The notes beneath the pieces were generated by a model. It was given only the letters and a program-made list of their open reading frames with translations. It searched no databases and was not told the origin of the DNA. Both the position numbers and the translations under genes were made by a program. 64,000 bases of DNA from Paraconiothyrium sp. Pb-2020 (Eukaryota; Ascomycota; Dothideomycetes; Pleosporales; Didymosphaeriaceae), in contig JAJUBI010000003.1 in assembly GCA_022419385.1 (NCBI GenBank), forward strand, positions 4,953,979 through 5,017,978. Reading direction: 5' to 3'. Positions 21,901-32,297 of this stretch are shown here, piece by piece (within the stretch, counting starts at the first letter, position 1; each line of letters begins with the position of its first letter).

Positions 21901-22104
21901 ACCATGGAAGATGGTGTGGATGTCAATGTAAGACTGCCTCGCAGGTGTAGTGTATTCGTACTTGTCATCAGCGAGGTGACTGGTTACCTTCCATTGACGA
22001 ATGTCACCCAAATACTTGATGAATTTTGAGGACACGTCTATCAGGATATCCTTCCTAGCTCTTGCTGAGCCAACCCTTACAAAGTCCTAAAGATCATCCC
22101 AGCT

Positions 22105-23004
22105 ATGCCCCCAGACCAGGAGTCCTCACCACCATCCAGCACACACCAGGCAAACCTCACCACTGACCAACCTCTCCTCTGCCCTCTCGAAGCTCTCTCA
22201 CTCCTATCAGCCTGGACATGTGGCCACACACTCCACCCATCAGCCACGCAACCCAGCGGCCTCTGCCCCCCATGCCAAACAGACCACCGCCTCACCCATC
22301 TCTGCAGACTATCCGCCTACCTCAGAACCAGACACAAACCAGACCCGCTGAGCGAATCATACGCCCCTGATCTAACCTACACCTTTGCCCTGCGCGGTTA
22401 CTACGCCGAACGTCTCACTTTCCAGCACCACATCTCCACCCTCGAAACCCTAATCGAACAGGAAACAAACTGGGAGGCAGCGCACCCCACTGCACTCGAA
22501 AGCATAGGCTCCGCCAGCGCAAGAGAAGCGTTGGTGACAGCGCGGAAAGGCCAGCCGTTTTGCGATTGGCGCGCTTCCGACGCCCATGCGCCGAAGTGCA
22601 CAGCTCCACCAGTCGAACCGAAGAAGAGCGTAAGGTTTGGGGAGGATGGTGTTGAGCGGCTGGGTCGACACAGGCACTGCTTTGCGAGATCGCATTGGAG
22701 GTATGCGCCTGGGAGGTGGAGTGCGGCTGAGGGGAGGCAGTGGGTGGATACGTCGTTTTGGAGGGAGGAGAGGTATGGGGTGGGAGAGTATGAGGGTGAA
22801 CCTGATGGAGCGTGGGAAAAGGTTGAGGAAGATAGCGACGATGATGAGCTGCGGCTAAGAGAGTTGGGAGAAGAAGGGAGGCTGGTGCTGGCTTGGTGGG
22901 AGATGGTTGAGCGGGAGGGACGGGGTGAAGGTGTGTTCGCGCTGGGTCTTTGGCGGAGAGGTTGGTTTGCTAAGGCGTGGTCAGGTACGGAGCAATCGGT
23001 ATAG
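22105..23004 (+). CDS. Unrecognised CGH/CPxC - YxPGR - WxDTSF family protein (member 1)
   Basis: Single exon, 299 residues. It shares an ordered set of motifs with the protein at 30296-32297: CGH-x(2)-HP and CP-x-C (Cys39, His41, Cys54, Cys57, a possible zinc site), a basic KKSVRFGED segment (173-181), then YAPGR (200-204) and WVDTSF (213-218). The remaining sequence is helical and Glu/Arg-rich with an acidic EEDSDDDE stretch. No known domain name comes to mind. There is no signal peptide or membrane segment, so a cytosolic or nuclear location is likely. The spacing of Cys/His resembles a small zinc ribbon or RING-like fragment, but too few ligands are clear. Confidence 0.7.
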   Translation: MPPDQESSPPSSTHQANLTTDQPLLCPLEALSLLSAWTCGHTLHPSATQPSGLCPPCQTDHRLTHLCRLSAYLRTRHKPDPLSESYAPDLTYTFALRGYYAERLTFQHHISTLETLIEQETNWEAAHPTALESIGSASAREALVTARKGQPFCDWRASDAHAPKCTAPPVEPKKSVRFGEDGVERLGRHRHCFARSHWRYAPGRWSAAEGRQWVDTSFWREERYGVGEYEGEPDGAWEKVEEDSDDDELRLRELGEEGRLVLAWWEMVEREGRGEGVFALGLWRRGWFAKAWSGTEQSV

Positions 23005-23626
23005 ATCGATAAGGCTTCTCTAAGCAAGTCTAGCACCCAGTGCCGTCAACGAAGTCCAAATGGCTCTTTTAATACGGTTACGACAGTTTTCGAGGCGAAA
23101 GAATGTTTGCCCTCTAAACTCTTACTGGGGAGTCTCGGCAGTGAAAATCCAGCTTCAGATGTGAAGTTCTCTCGAACTAAAAGACGATCCATAAGGTCGA
23201 GAGCATGGCCAAACACTACGGCTAGGCAACAGATAATGAGCACCGGTCGTCGGAAGGGTAATTCAACAGATAGTAGTGGCACAGGGCCCAGTTGGTGCCG
23301 GTGCTGTATAATGCAATAGTATGAAACGTGTCTGCTGAATCCAGATTCTGACTAAGAGTTGTAGTCAGATCCAGGACAGTGCAAGTCAAGGAATTGATCA
23401 CAATGTCGAAGTAGTAGAGGCGAGGAAGGTTCTCAGAACACCATGGCAAAAGTCATTCGCGAATCTTGTGGAGATATGTGGGAGCGCGAATACATGCAAG
23501 AGCAAAGTAGGACCTCGCAAGAAGAAGATTCAAAAAGGGTTTCTTATCTTTAAGTTGATCGAAAGAAAGACTCACATAATGTGGATTCATTGATCCCCTC
23601 TCCCACGCTGTTTGTGATCTGTACAG
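23005..23626. other. Intergenic or missing 5' part of a CorA-like gene
   Basis: No exon here could be joined convincingly to the CorA-like segment at 23627-23988. Short open frames on both strands have no family resemblance. Confidence 0.4.
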
Positions 23627-23988
23627 AACTCATCAGCAACAATTCAAAATCATGCGGCCGAACGCTGGAGGCTATGGTCGATGTAACACAGATTGTTGAT
23701 GCGCGCCGCTCGGTCGAAGAGACCCAGGAAACTACGAAGCTTACCACTTTGGCACTAGTCTCATTGCCGATAAGCCTGTTCGCGAGCTTCCTAAGCATGG
23801 ACAATGACTTTGCTGCAGGGAAGAAATACTTCGGCGTACGTTCTACAGAGTGCATCATCGTCGCTACTAACTTGCGGTTGTAGGTATATTGGGCTATCGC
23901 AATTCCAGTATCTGCCATCCTGTTTGCAACGATGAGGTGGGAAAGTGTGCGAAAATTCATGAAGCAACTAAAATGTGGAAGTCCTTGA
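23627..23988 (+). pseudogene. CorA-like Mg2+ transporter C-terminal fragment, 2 exons
   Basis: Exon 23627-23835 follows a good acceptor (TGTACAG); intron 23836-23883 (GTACGT...TAG) leads to exon 23884-23988. The product segment has the CorA C-terminal layout: a helical TQIVDARRSVEETQETTKLTT stalk, first membrane helix LALVSLPISLFASFLSM, a short loop, second helix YWAIAIPVSAILFATM, and a basic tail. The usual Gly-Met-Asn selectivity motif after the first helix reads Ser-Met-Asp, so magnesium transport is doubtful; diverged fungal CorA-like proteins often lack it. No N-terminal domain was found upstream, so this is probably a truncated gene, although undetected 5' exons cannot be excluded. Confidence 0.65.
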
Positions 23989-24440
23989 GCTGTTGGACCA
24001 GTGGCATACAGTTACTCAATTCCGGCGCTTCCGACAATCGAATACTGTACCACTCATTGGAAAATATTCGACGTCAACATTTTCTTGCCGACGTGCAGCC
24101 TTTGAATCCGCCGGCACCATAAACAGATTGATTGAAATCATTAACATGTTTTCACTTCCGCTGCATGCTTTGACTACCGAGAGGTGATTCGGACAAACCA
24201 CTTATATAACTAGATAATACATTCTGCAAGGCGGCAGGTAAATCTTTTACCTGTGAAATCCTCCTCTACACGGTAAAACTCGAATTGGGATTCACCGATT
24301 GGTAATGCCCTTGCCGAGGAACAGATCGTGCTTTGCCAAGTTACATACAGAATGTGCCATATGTGGGCCTGACCTTTCGCGGAGGGACAGTCTCAATCCT
24401 CTAGTGAACCTTCGTGTGAATGAAAACAAGGGTCGTTCGA
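23989..24440. other. Intergenic between convergent genes
   Basis: About 450 bases with no supported feature. Confidence 0.45.
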
Positions 24441-26151
24441 TTATCGGACGACAGTCGACTTTCTAAATTCTTTAAAAGCGGTAAAAACCGCTATCTTCTT
24501 AGGTGCATTCCTCTTCACAATCGTCTCATCCGCACCTTTCCGCAACAGCTCCAGTATGAACCGATTTCTTCTTGCTGAAAAGCGTCCTTGCACTGCGTAC
24601 CACAGTGCGGTATATCCGTTTTTGTCCGAGACGTCGATCTTGGCGCCGTGATCAAGCAGGGTCCGAGCCAGCTCAACGCTTTGTTCTCTGTCTGATACCT
24701 CTGCGAGATGCATCAACGGTGTCCAGTCCATCTCGCAGCGACCATCGACGTCCAAGTCGACGCCTTTGGACTTGGCGCTTTGCAACAACGTGAGTAGAGC
24801 ATCTTTGGAGTTCCTGTTTACGGCATAATGTATGAGATTCCAGTTGTGCTCATCGAGCACGTTGACATTTGCTCCCGCCGAGACGAGGAGATCCACAAAA
24901 GCTGGTCTATCATATTTAACAGCAAGAAATAAAGGCGTACGATGGGATGAAGCATCCGTGTCGGCAGATTGTTCGAGTAGCCACTTTGCGATTTGGAGAT
25001 TCCCATGCTTCACCGAAAAGTGCAGCGCAGTCTTTCCATCATGACTTTGATCGATATCAGCACCATGGTCGGCCAGAATTCTCATGGACCTGAGGCAAGG
25101 CTCACATGCATCTCCATGTTCACAGGCTGCTGCGACCATGAATGCAGTGAGTCCTTCATCGCTCTTATTCACTTCGTATTGGTGGTTGAGAAGTGCATCG
25201 CACTTCCCTGATGACCGTGCTTTGATCGGCTTCAGCAAGCTAAGGTTGGTGCTACAACTATCAAGCGTATGTAAGCCGTTCATGCCGTCGCCATCTTCTG
25301 CTCTCAATGGAGGCGGGTTCGCATCGTTGTCATTCTCCCCAGGAAAGAGTGGATGGAAATCGCCGAAGCTCGCTTTGATTTGCTCGGCAAACTTTGGGAT
25401 GTATTCAGACATAGCCTGGCCTTCTTCGCTTGTAGTAGTCGGTCGTAGCTTCTTAAATATAGGTGCAATGCTTTTACAATCTTCTTCAAGCCCCACTCCC
25501 GAGTCGAGACGTTTACGAGTCGTTGTCCCATGTTCAGAAGGCAGAGGGTGGGCCTTCCCTTGAGTGTCTGGTAGAAGACCGCGACCGGCTACCAGTTGTC
25601 GCAACAGTGTTTTAATGCTTTCGTGTCGTTCGGATGCGTCCATTCTATCGATCATTCTATCGACGTTGTTGAGTAGTTCCAACGCAAACTTCACCGTCTC
25701 GGTAGCAAATATCAGGTCTGTCTCAAACTTCTGGATCGAGCTTGCGGATAACGCGAATGACACACTCTCCTTAACGATTCTACCTCTTGTGATGTGTTTA
25801 TGTGCCCCAAGCTGGATACATTTGTCCGCTAGCTTCTGTAAAACCTGCTGGCAGTTCTTGGCGGCGCCTTCTATAATGAGAACAATGCTAGCACTGAGTT
25901 GTCTCGTGTTGTCAACAGAATTATCTCTTCTCAGTTTGATGACAGCGTCGAGGCATTGCATCACTTGATACGCAGATTTGGTTCGCTCCCAGAGCATCCG
26001 AGCATCGTCTGGGGCTCGGAATATGTCTCTGGATAATTCTATGGTCTGCCATGTCGTTCGTACTGGATCTTGTCAGCGAAGCCTTGGAGGCAGCTGTTGT
26101 GAGAGCCGTACCAATGCCACAGATGGCAGATGCTGTTTGCAGCTCCGCCAT
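24441..26151 (-). CDS. Ankyrin-repeat protein with fungal N-terminal helical domain; 5' end unclear
   Basis: The main exon ends at 24441 and is open from about 26105. Residues of the long N-terminal half are helical (…TIELSRDIFRAPDDARMLW…), like the N-terminal domains of fungal STAND/ankyrin proteins. The C-terminal ~270 residues carry about five ankyrin repeats: GLTAFMVAAACEHG, GKTALHFSVKHGNLQIAKWLLEQ, HRTPLFLAVKYDRPAFVDLLVSAG, NWNLIHYAVNRNSKDALLTLL, DWTPLMHLAEVSD and NGYTALWYAVQG. A start MAELQTASAICGIGTALTT at 26151 is typical of the family but lies in another frame. A 43-base GTACGG...AAG intron (about 26070-26112) would join them as …CGIDPVRTTWQTIE…, at the cost of a conserved segment. 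Otherwise it is a frameshift or deletion. Role: protein interaction; partner unknown. Confidence 0.75.
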
Positions 26152-27063
26152 TTTCCGTATAAACCTAGGTTTTATCCCACTTTTTCACATAGCTGAAATC
26201 TTTGAAAGAAGCGTAGACAGCATCAAGACGGAAGGCGCAATGCCAGCAAGATCATAAGCTTGACGTCACCATATATGCGCCACACGACCGGTGAAACGTG
26301 AATGCACGCCTCAGGCAAGAGTGCGCCACTTTGCCATGATCGTATACAAGTTCTCGCGGGTTGTTGTGCATATCTCAAGGCAGAATGCTGTGTTGCTTTA
26401 AGGCTTCCCGATACGCCACCAACATCGGAACCAATCACTCCATCGCGAAGTCATGCCCACGCTCGTCATCGTGCGGGGTAGCTCATAGAGCTCAGCTACC
26501 AGCGTCACGATGACCCTAGATCCTTTTGGGGGCGAGACTCCCCCAGAACCTGGCCGGTGGGCGCAGCGATGCCAACGTTTCGATAAGCCTTCCCGACTAC
26601 CAGGCTAAAGAGCTTCGTCGACCCGGGTCGCCTTGGAGGCGAGATATCACGAAAAAGAAAAAGGCATCTTCGTGCGGGTTGTGGACACCGTATGCACCCC
26701 AAGACAGGTTGCCCTCTTCCAAGGGCTCCCCCATGTTTCAGCCTTGTGTGGCTATGCCCGGCGCTCGATGCCTAATATACCAACTTCTTGACCTCCTCGT
26801 ACTCATAAGGCTAGCCTGTACATCATGAACAGGTCCTTGATTCTAGATGAGCTATACCCCATTTCCGAAAGCCAATAGTTTACATTGCTAAACTAGCAAC
26901 GATGGTCTGTGTAGTAAATGACGACAAAGTAGTACGCTGCTAATGAGTAATAGACGAAACGTGAGAAATCTTCAGAAGTAAGACACGACACCACAGGAGT
27001 GACCGCGAAGTGCGAGTAGGTTTCAAGTTTCTATGTAGGCTAGTATCTTGCTAAACCATCCAG
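26152..27063. other. Intergenic, no gene recognised
   Basis: About 900 bases between divergent genes. A CTAAAC...CCAG acceptor signal ends at 27063, before the transporter coding segment; its first exon was not identified. Confidence 0.45.
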
Positions 27064-29812
27064 GATCGACAATCCGCTAGCACACTTGAGCCTTCGAAAG
27101 CTTTACGAAGCTGCAGATGCGTTCGCGGAAAGGATCAATCCCACGCACCCGGATCGTGATGTCGAATTCTGGCGAAAAGCCGCGCTCGTTGCGCGTTACA
27201 AACAAGTTCCCTATCTATGCGCACGCCTCAAGAATTTGACGGTCGAGGAGAAACTAGCGATCAAGAGGCAATGGAAGCAAGGATTTTGGGAACAACCTAA
27301 ACCGCTTCGGATCGCTATCGTGACATTATGTCTGTCTGCAATCATCCAAGGGTGGCTGCAAACGGGCTTGGTGAGTCAGACTTATTTCTTCTCTCCTCGT
27401 AATCGCTCCGAAGACTGGGTGTTGAACTGCTCAGCTCATAGCAACACCGTGTATTCAATGTGTCGACGAAGCACTATGTGTGATTGATATTGACGGCGAG
27501 ACTAGAACGGCGCGAACCTCAAATGGCCCTGCCAATTAGGCTTGAGCGACGCAGTACCTCCGACCGGAAATCGTGAAAATTGGATTTTCTCTGGAATTAA
27601 TTCCGTCTTGTACTTTTCTGCGAGCATAATAGGATGTTGGCTGTCCGATCCCCTCCAGTCACTGATACTTGGTCGCCGAGGCGCCATCTTCTTTTCAGCC
27701 TGCCTCTGTTTGGCCGGTACCATCGGCTGCGCTTGCTCTCAGACATGGCAACAATTGCTGGGTTGTAGGATCGTTTTGGGGGCGGCAATGGGGGCCAAGG
27801 CCAGTGTGACGCCAATCTTCGGCGCAGAAATTAGTCCAACGCACCTCCGGTAAGACGCAAACCTTCCTATTATTCTGTCTAAAATTGGGGCTGATGAAGC
27901 GACAGTGGAGCTTTGGTGATGAATTGGCAGCTATTTGATGCGTTTGGGCTCTTTCTCGGCTTCACAGCGAACCTCATCGTGTCTAAAACGGGCGACAACA
28001 GCTGGAGATACGAGGTGGGCTCGGCAGTCATTCCAACAATCTGCTTGCTCACTTTGATATGGACTATACCATAATCACCGCGATGGTTTCTCAAAACAGG
28101 TCGATATGCCGAAGCGTTTCGCTCTTTCTGTGCCATTCGACCAACACCTCTCCAAGCGGCAGCTGAACTCTTTTACGCTAACGCTCAGCTCCAAGCCGAA
28201 CTCCAGCTTCTCCAGCGGAGCACACGAGGGAGTGTCAAGAAGGTGGCGGCTGATGACCGGGCTGGAAATCGACGGCAAAGTGAATATGCGGGTGAATCCA
28301 TGAACATGGAAGATCCTGAGAACAACATCGACGATATGGCCGTCACTGCACAACCCGGCAATAACGCTTCGTACGGATGTCTTAGTCTTTCCGGTCGCTT
28401 TCGATACTTCTGGACTTTCCTCCATCTTAGAGATGAAGTCGCTGATACCGAGCTGGACGAGTACCAATTGTGTGCAAAGCGCTCGTATTTGGTTGATCGC
28501 ATCGTACAGCTGTTTCGTATCCCACGTATAAGACGTGCGACAACTGCAGCGCTTGTAATGATGATATCGCAGCAACTTTGTGGCATTGTAAGTGGAATCC
28601 GCCTCTTCGTTTGGGGCCCAATAATGACTTGTGGTAGAATATACTCCAGTTCTACAGCACAACTTTCTTCCGTGATCCGAGTGTTGATTCCAGCCGCGGG
28701 TCTTGCGATCCTGGAGATTCGAGCGGGGATTCGATTGTAGGAGCGGGACTCAGCTTGGGCTTCGGGTTGGCCAATTTTCTCTTTACGTTTCCCATATACC
28801 GGTATGAAGGCCCTTCGAAGAATACTTCAACGAGCTCGTGCTAACCTTCGTACAGTAAGAGCCCCGCTACTTCTTTACCACAATGGCTTGTTACGTGAAA
28901 ACTGTGAGCGTATCGTTCACGTCTTGTAATACTTCGCAATGCGACACCTTCGCCCACTTGTTTAATTACTCCTGACCAATCCACTTATAGAGTTCATCGA
29001 TACCCGAGGTCGCCGATTCCTCTTATTGTCATCATACCCCGGAATGATTCTGTCAATGCTAGCCGCATGCCTAGCCTACAACATCGAGAGCGACAAAAGC
29101 CGACTTATTGTAGTGGTGTTCTTTATGTTCTGCTTCATCTTTTTCTACTCCTGGGGTCAAGGTCCAGGTACGCTTGCATGTCGTGATCCCCCCGCAATCC
29201 TTACTGATACTCGCAGTCCCATTTGCCTACTCCTCAGAAGTCTTCCCTCAGCTCAACCGTGAGGCAGGTATGAGCTTCGCAGTCTTTGCCAACCTATTCG
29301 GCTGCGGTAATTATTGACCTGCCCCTTAAGCTACTCTCATCCCGCATGACTGATTGCACCCAGGAATAATCGCCCTTGTTGTCCCCCAATTAACCATTGC
29401 CCTCGACCCCAACCCCTCCGCCGCCAGCCAGACTACCAACCTCAAGACCGGGGAATCCAGACTCTTGGGCATATTCACCTGCCTCAATGTCGTCGCGCTC
29501 ATTCTCATTTTCTTCTTCGTTCCCGAAACTGCTGTTGCAATCACCGGCGTCGACGATGCTCAGGGTCTTAACTATATCTCCCTGGAGGAACTAAACTATA
29601 TCTTTAGTGCATCGACGAAACAGCATGTGGCGTATCAGATGACGGTTATGGTACCATGGGCAAGGCAGATGGTCAAGTGGAAGTGGAAGACTTATGTGCT
29701 AAGGATGGGAGCGAAGGCAGGGGAAAGACCAGATGGGCCGGAGCCGTTGTTCACGTGGATCCAGGCGGAGGAATTGGAAGGCGTTGATGATGGGGAACAC
29801 AGAAGTGAATGA
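27064..29812 (+). pseudogene. MFS sugar-transporter-family gene with nonsense codon and broken middle
   Basis: Segments are 27065-27370, 27506-27849, 27906-28587, 28638-~28800, ~28990-29166, then 29217 onward, joined by GT-AG introns. They read as a 12-helix sugar-porter relative: LRIAIVTLCLSAIIQGWLQTG (TM1), GLLGxR-like GCRIVLGAAMGAK, MNWQLFDAFGLFLGFTAN, a long polar central loop, MMISQQLCGINILQFYSTTFF, IDTRGRRFLLL and VPFAYSSEVFPQLNREAGMSFAVF. The segment IWTIP-stop-SPRWFLKTGRYAEAF has TAA (28072-28074) where the family has Glu. The stretch 28801-28990 cannot be spliced in frame between the PIY and FIDTRGRR segments. The first exon is not found. The start, substrate and activity are therefore unsupported; plasma-membrane import was the ancestral role. 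Confidence 0.8.
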
Positions 29813-30295
29813 TCTTGCTTTTAGATGTCACAGATGCTTCTTCACTTCTTCGTGTATGGGGATGGGATTCTGGACAGACTGCCCAAGCCGGTTAGCAGAA
29901 ATAGATAGTATCAAACGTTCTCACTAGGGCGGTTGCGCGCGCGGCAGTGCCAATGAAGTGAATGACTCCCAATGTCGCATTTTTGCCGACGTGATCGTCT
30001 CTTTGGCCACTGCGCTTGCTTTGGGTACCAAGATGTTTCTTGTGATGTTGGTGTCTTTGCTCTAGGCTCCGATCTTCTGGCAAAGGGTCTTTGCAGATGT
30101 TTGGTGCGCGGCCCCACGCGCATGTGTCAGTCACTGTCGGTAGCATAGCTTGGTCACCTGGGCATTGGGCCGTGCACGTGATTAAAGTGAAAGAGTCGAC
30201 CCGCACTTTCTACAAACGTCCCACAGGCAATCGCCGCCCACCCATAACCTCTCTTACCTCAGGCCCACGAAGATCAAACCGATCACTCATCGGTC
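29813..30295. other. Intergenic, promoter of the next gene
   Basis: About 480 bases. No gene is seen; the last ~100 bases are CT/CA-rich and fit a fungal leader. Confidence 0.45.
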
Positions 30296-32297
30296 ATGGC
30301 CGCCTCCCTTGACTCACAGGTGCCAGTAACCTCACCTAATGTCGCATTCTTACTCTTCGGCCAGCAACTGTACTCCGAATATCTCGAATTCCAGACCTCG
30401 ATCGTATTTCCGCGCAGCAGCAATCTGTACAAAGACAAGGAAGAATGGTTAGAAGCGCGCGACTTTTCACAGCTTGTACCTCACGGGCATCTTCCGGGCC
30501 TGCGAGTCTACAAGGCGTTTATGCATTGGCTTCACATGCGCGGCAAGCTGTTCACGGTGCATGAGGCACCTACGACAACCAGACTTGTGATTGCGAAGCT
30601 CTGTGGCCACGCCATGCACCCCGCGATTCGGTCTTCCTTCCTTACGAACACGGCATGCCCGGTGTGTACGATGGAACAGATCAACCTGGCTTTGTCTCGC
30701 GCATGGAAGGCCTGGAAAGCATTGGGCGCTCCCGATCGGAGTCCACCATACGATCCACAGGGACTCTCAAGCGAGCTATACCATATAGTGAAGCACATCT
30801 GGCGTTTTGAGAAGAACCGATGGGCAGGTCTTAAGTTCAAATACGAGGAGTTGAGTAAAGAGGTGGTCGCTTGGGAGGACAATGAAGCGCAAAAGGCGAA
30901 CCCGACGTACACATCTGACGAGCTGAAAGAGGCGAGATCGGTGCTACAGGCTTTACAGTTCGCACAGGAGAGTGATCCACACCTCATAGACAGGGCCGAT
31001 GTGTCAATCGTGCCTCATTCGCTTTCAAATCGTCGCGCCGTCTTCCGACTCGGCCAAACCGATGTTACCGCGCGCAATGAGGTCCAAGAAGGTTTGGCTG
31101 GGCAAACCGTAGAATCACGAGCTCCGCTATCCGGTGAACCGCCGTCACCGCCATGTTCACCAGGTCCCCGGAAACTCGAACACGCATACCCATCGGCATC
31201 GCAACGGCGCGATTCATCTTCGCCCTCCCTTAATTTGTCGCCGCCTCGCAGTCTGATTCGCGTGAGGAAGGCAGTTGCATTCACCACCGATGTGTCAGAG
31301 AAAGAGACGCGAACCGGATTCGAGTTCAGGAGGACCTCTCTTAGCTACCGTCCCGGACGTCATGCATGTCCTTCTGAGCATGGGTGGGCAGACACAAGCT
31401 TCTGTCTTGATGAAGACTTTGAATACGACAACGAGCTAGAAGAACTAGAGGAGAACCACCAAAGGTTCTTGGCCCTGTTTGAACTACACGAGGAAGATAC
31501 AATTCCTCATGTGGATGGAGATGTCATTGGTGATACTGAGAGTGATACTGACTCGGAGAGCTCGTCTAGCGAAAGCGATTCAGACAGTGAGCCTGTCGAA
31601 GAACCAGAAGAAATTGAAGATCCACTATCCGGAGCCATCATGCATCCAATAGAGAAGGAAGTGGACTCCGTTGGAGAATTCGATCACACAACGAGTGTTG
31701 GTCTCGATGGGCAACTGGGCAATAATGGAGCATTGTCTGAGGATGACGTGCAGATGCTGGGTGCGGTAAACGGTCTTTCGAATGCCGCGCTGAAGACTCT
31801 TCTTTCGTCAAACGACCTTGCCCCTGCAGAAGTCACCGAAGAGGGTCTCCATATGGTGGATGTCGCTTGGTCAATGGGTAGCGCTTTGCAGTCCTCGCCT
31901 CTAGAAAATGGTACAGGTGCTGGCTTGACACAAGTCCAAGAGATCACACGTGCCACGCACCCTGACGACAGATCTCATCCTTCACCCCTAGAAGATGCCA
32001 TGAAGCCGGACTCAGAAGCAGCCAACGATGGAAAGCAGATGATTACTGGCTCTGTTTGCCAGGTCGGCGAGCCAAGCACTGACACAGCACAGGAAGACCA
32101 CAAACATGAGGCCTCGCCCAAGTAAGTTATACCCTCCTAATTTGCAGTCTTTGATCTTCCTGCACGCATACTGACAGCTTCACGGTAGTTCCACACTCGG
32201 TCGACGAGTTCGCACTCCTAGCGATTTCGAAGATGTTGACTTTGCGTCACCGGAGCCAGTCAAGCGGCATAAGGCCGTACACAGCCTCGGGGACTAA
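30296..32297 (+). CDS. Unrecognised CGH/CPxC - YxPGR - WxDTSF family protein (member 2), 2 exons
   Basis: Exons are 30296-32121 and 32189-32297; the 67-base intron (GTAAGT...TAG) keeps frame, giving 644 residues. It shares the motif order of the 299-residue protein at 22105: CGH-x(2)-HP with a following CP-x-C (Cys103, His105, Cys121, Cys124), RKAVAFTTD (324-332), YRPGR (351-355) and WADTSF (364-369). This copy has an extra ~65-residue N-terminus and a long, acidic, Ser/Glu/Asp-rich C-terminal half (TESDTDSESSSSESDSDSEP region). It ends with a basic PVKRHKAVHS segment encoded by the second exon, perhaps a nuclear localisation signal. No catalytic motif is recognised. It sits between a dead transporter and a gene-empty stretch. 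Confidence 0.8.
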
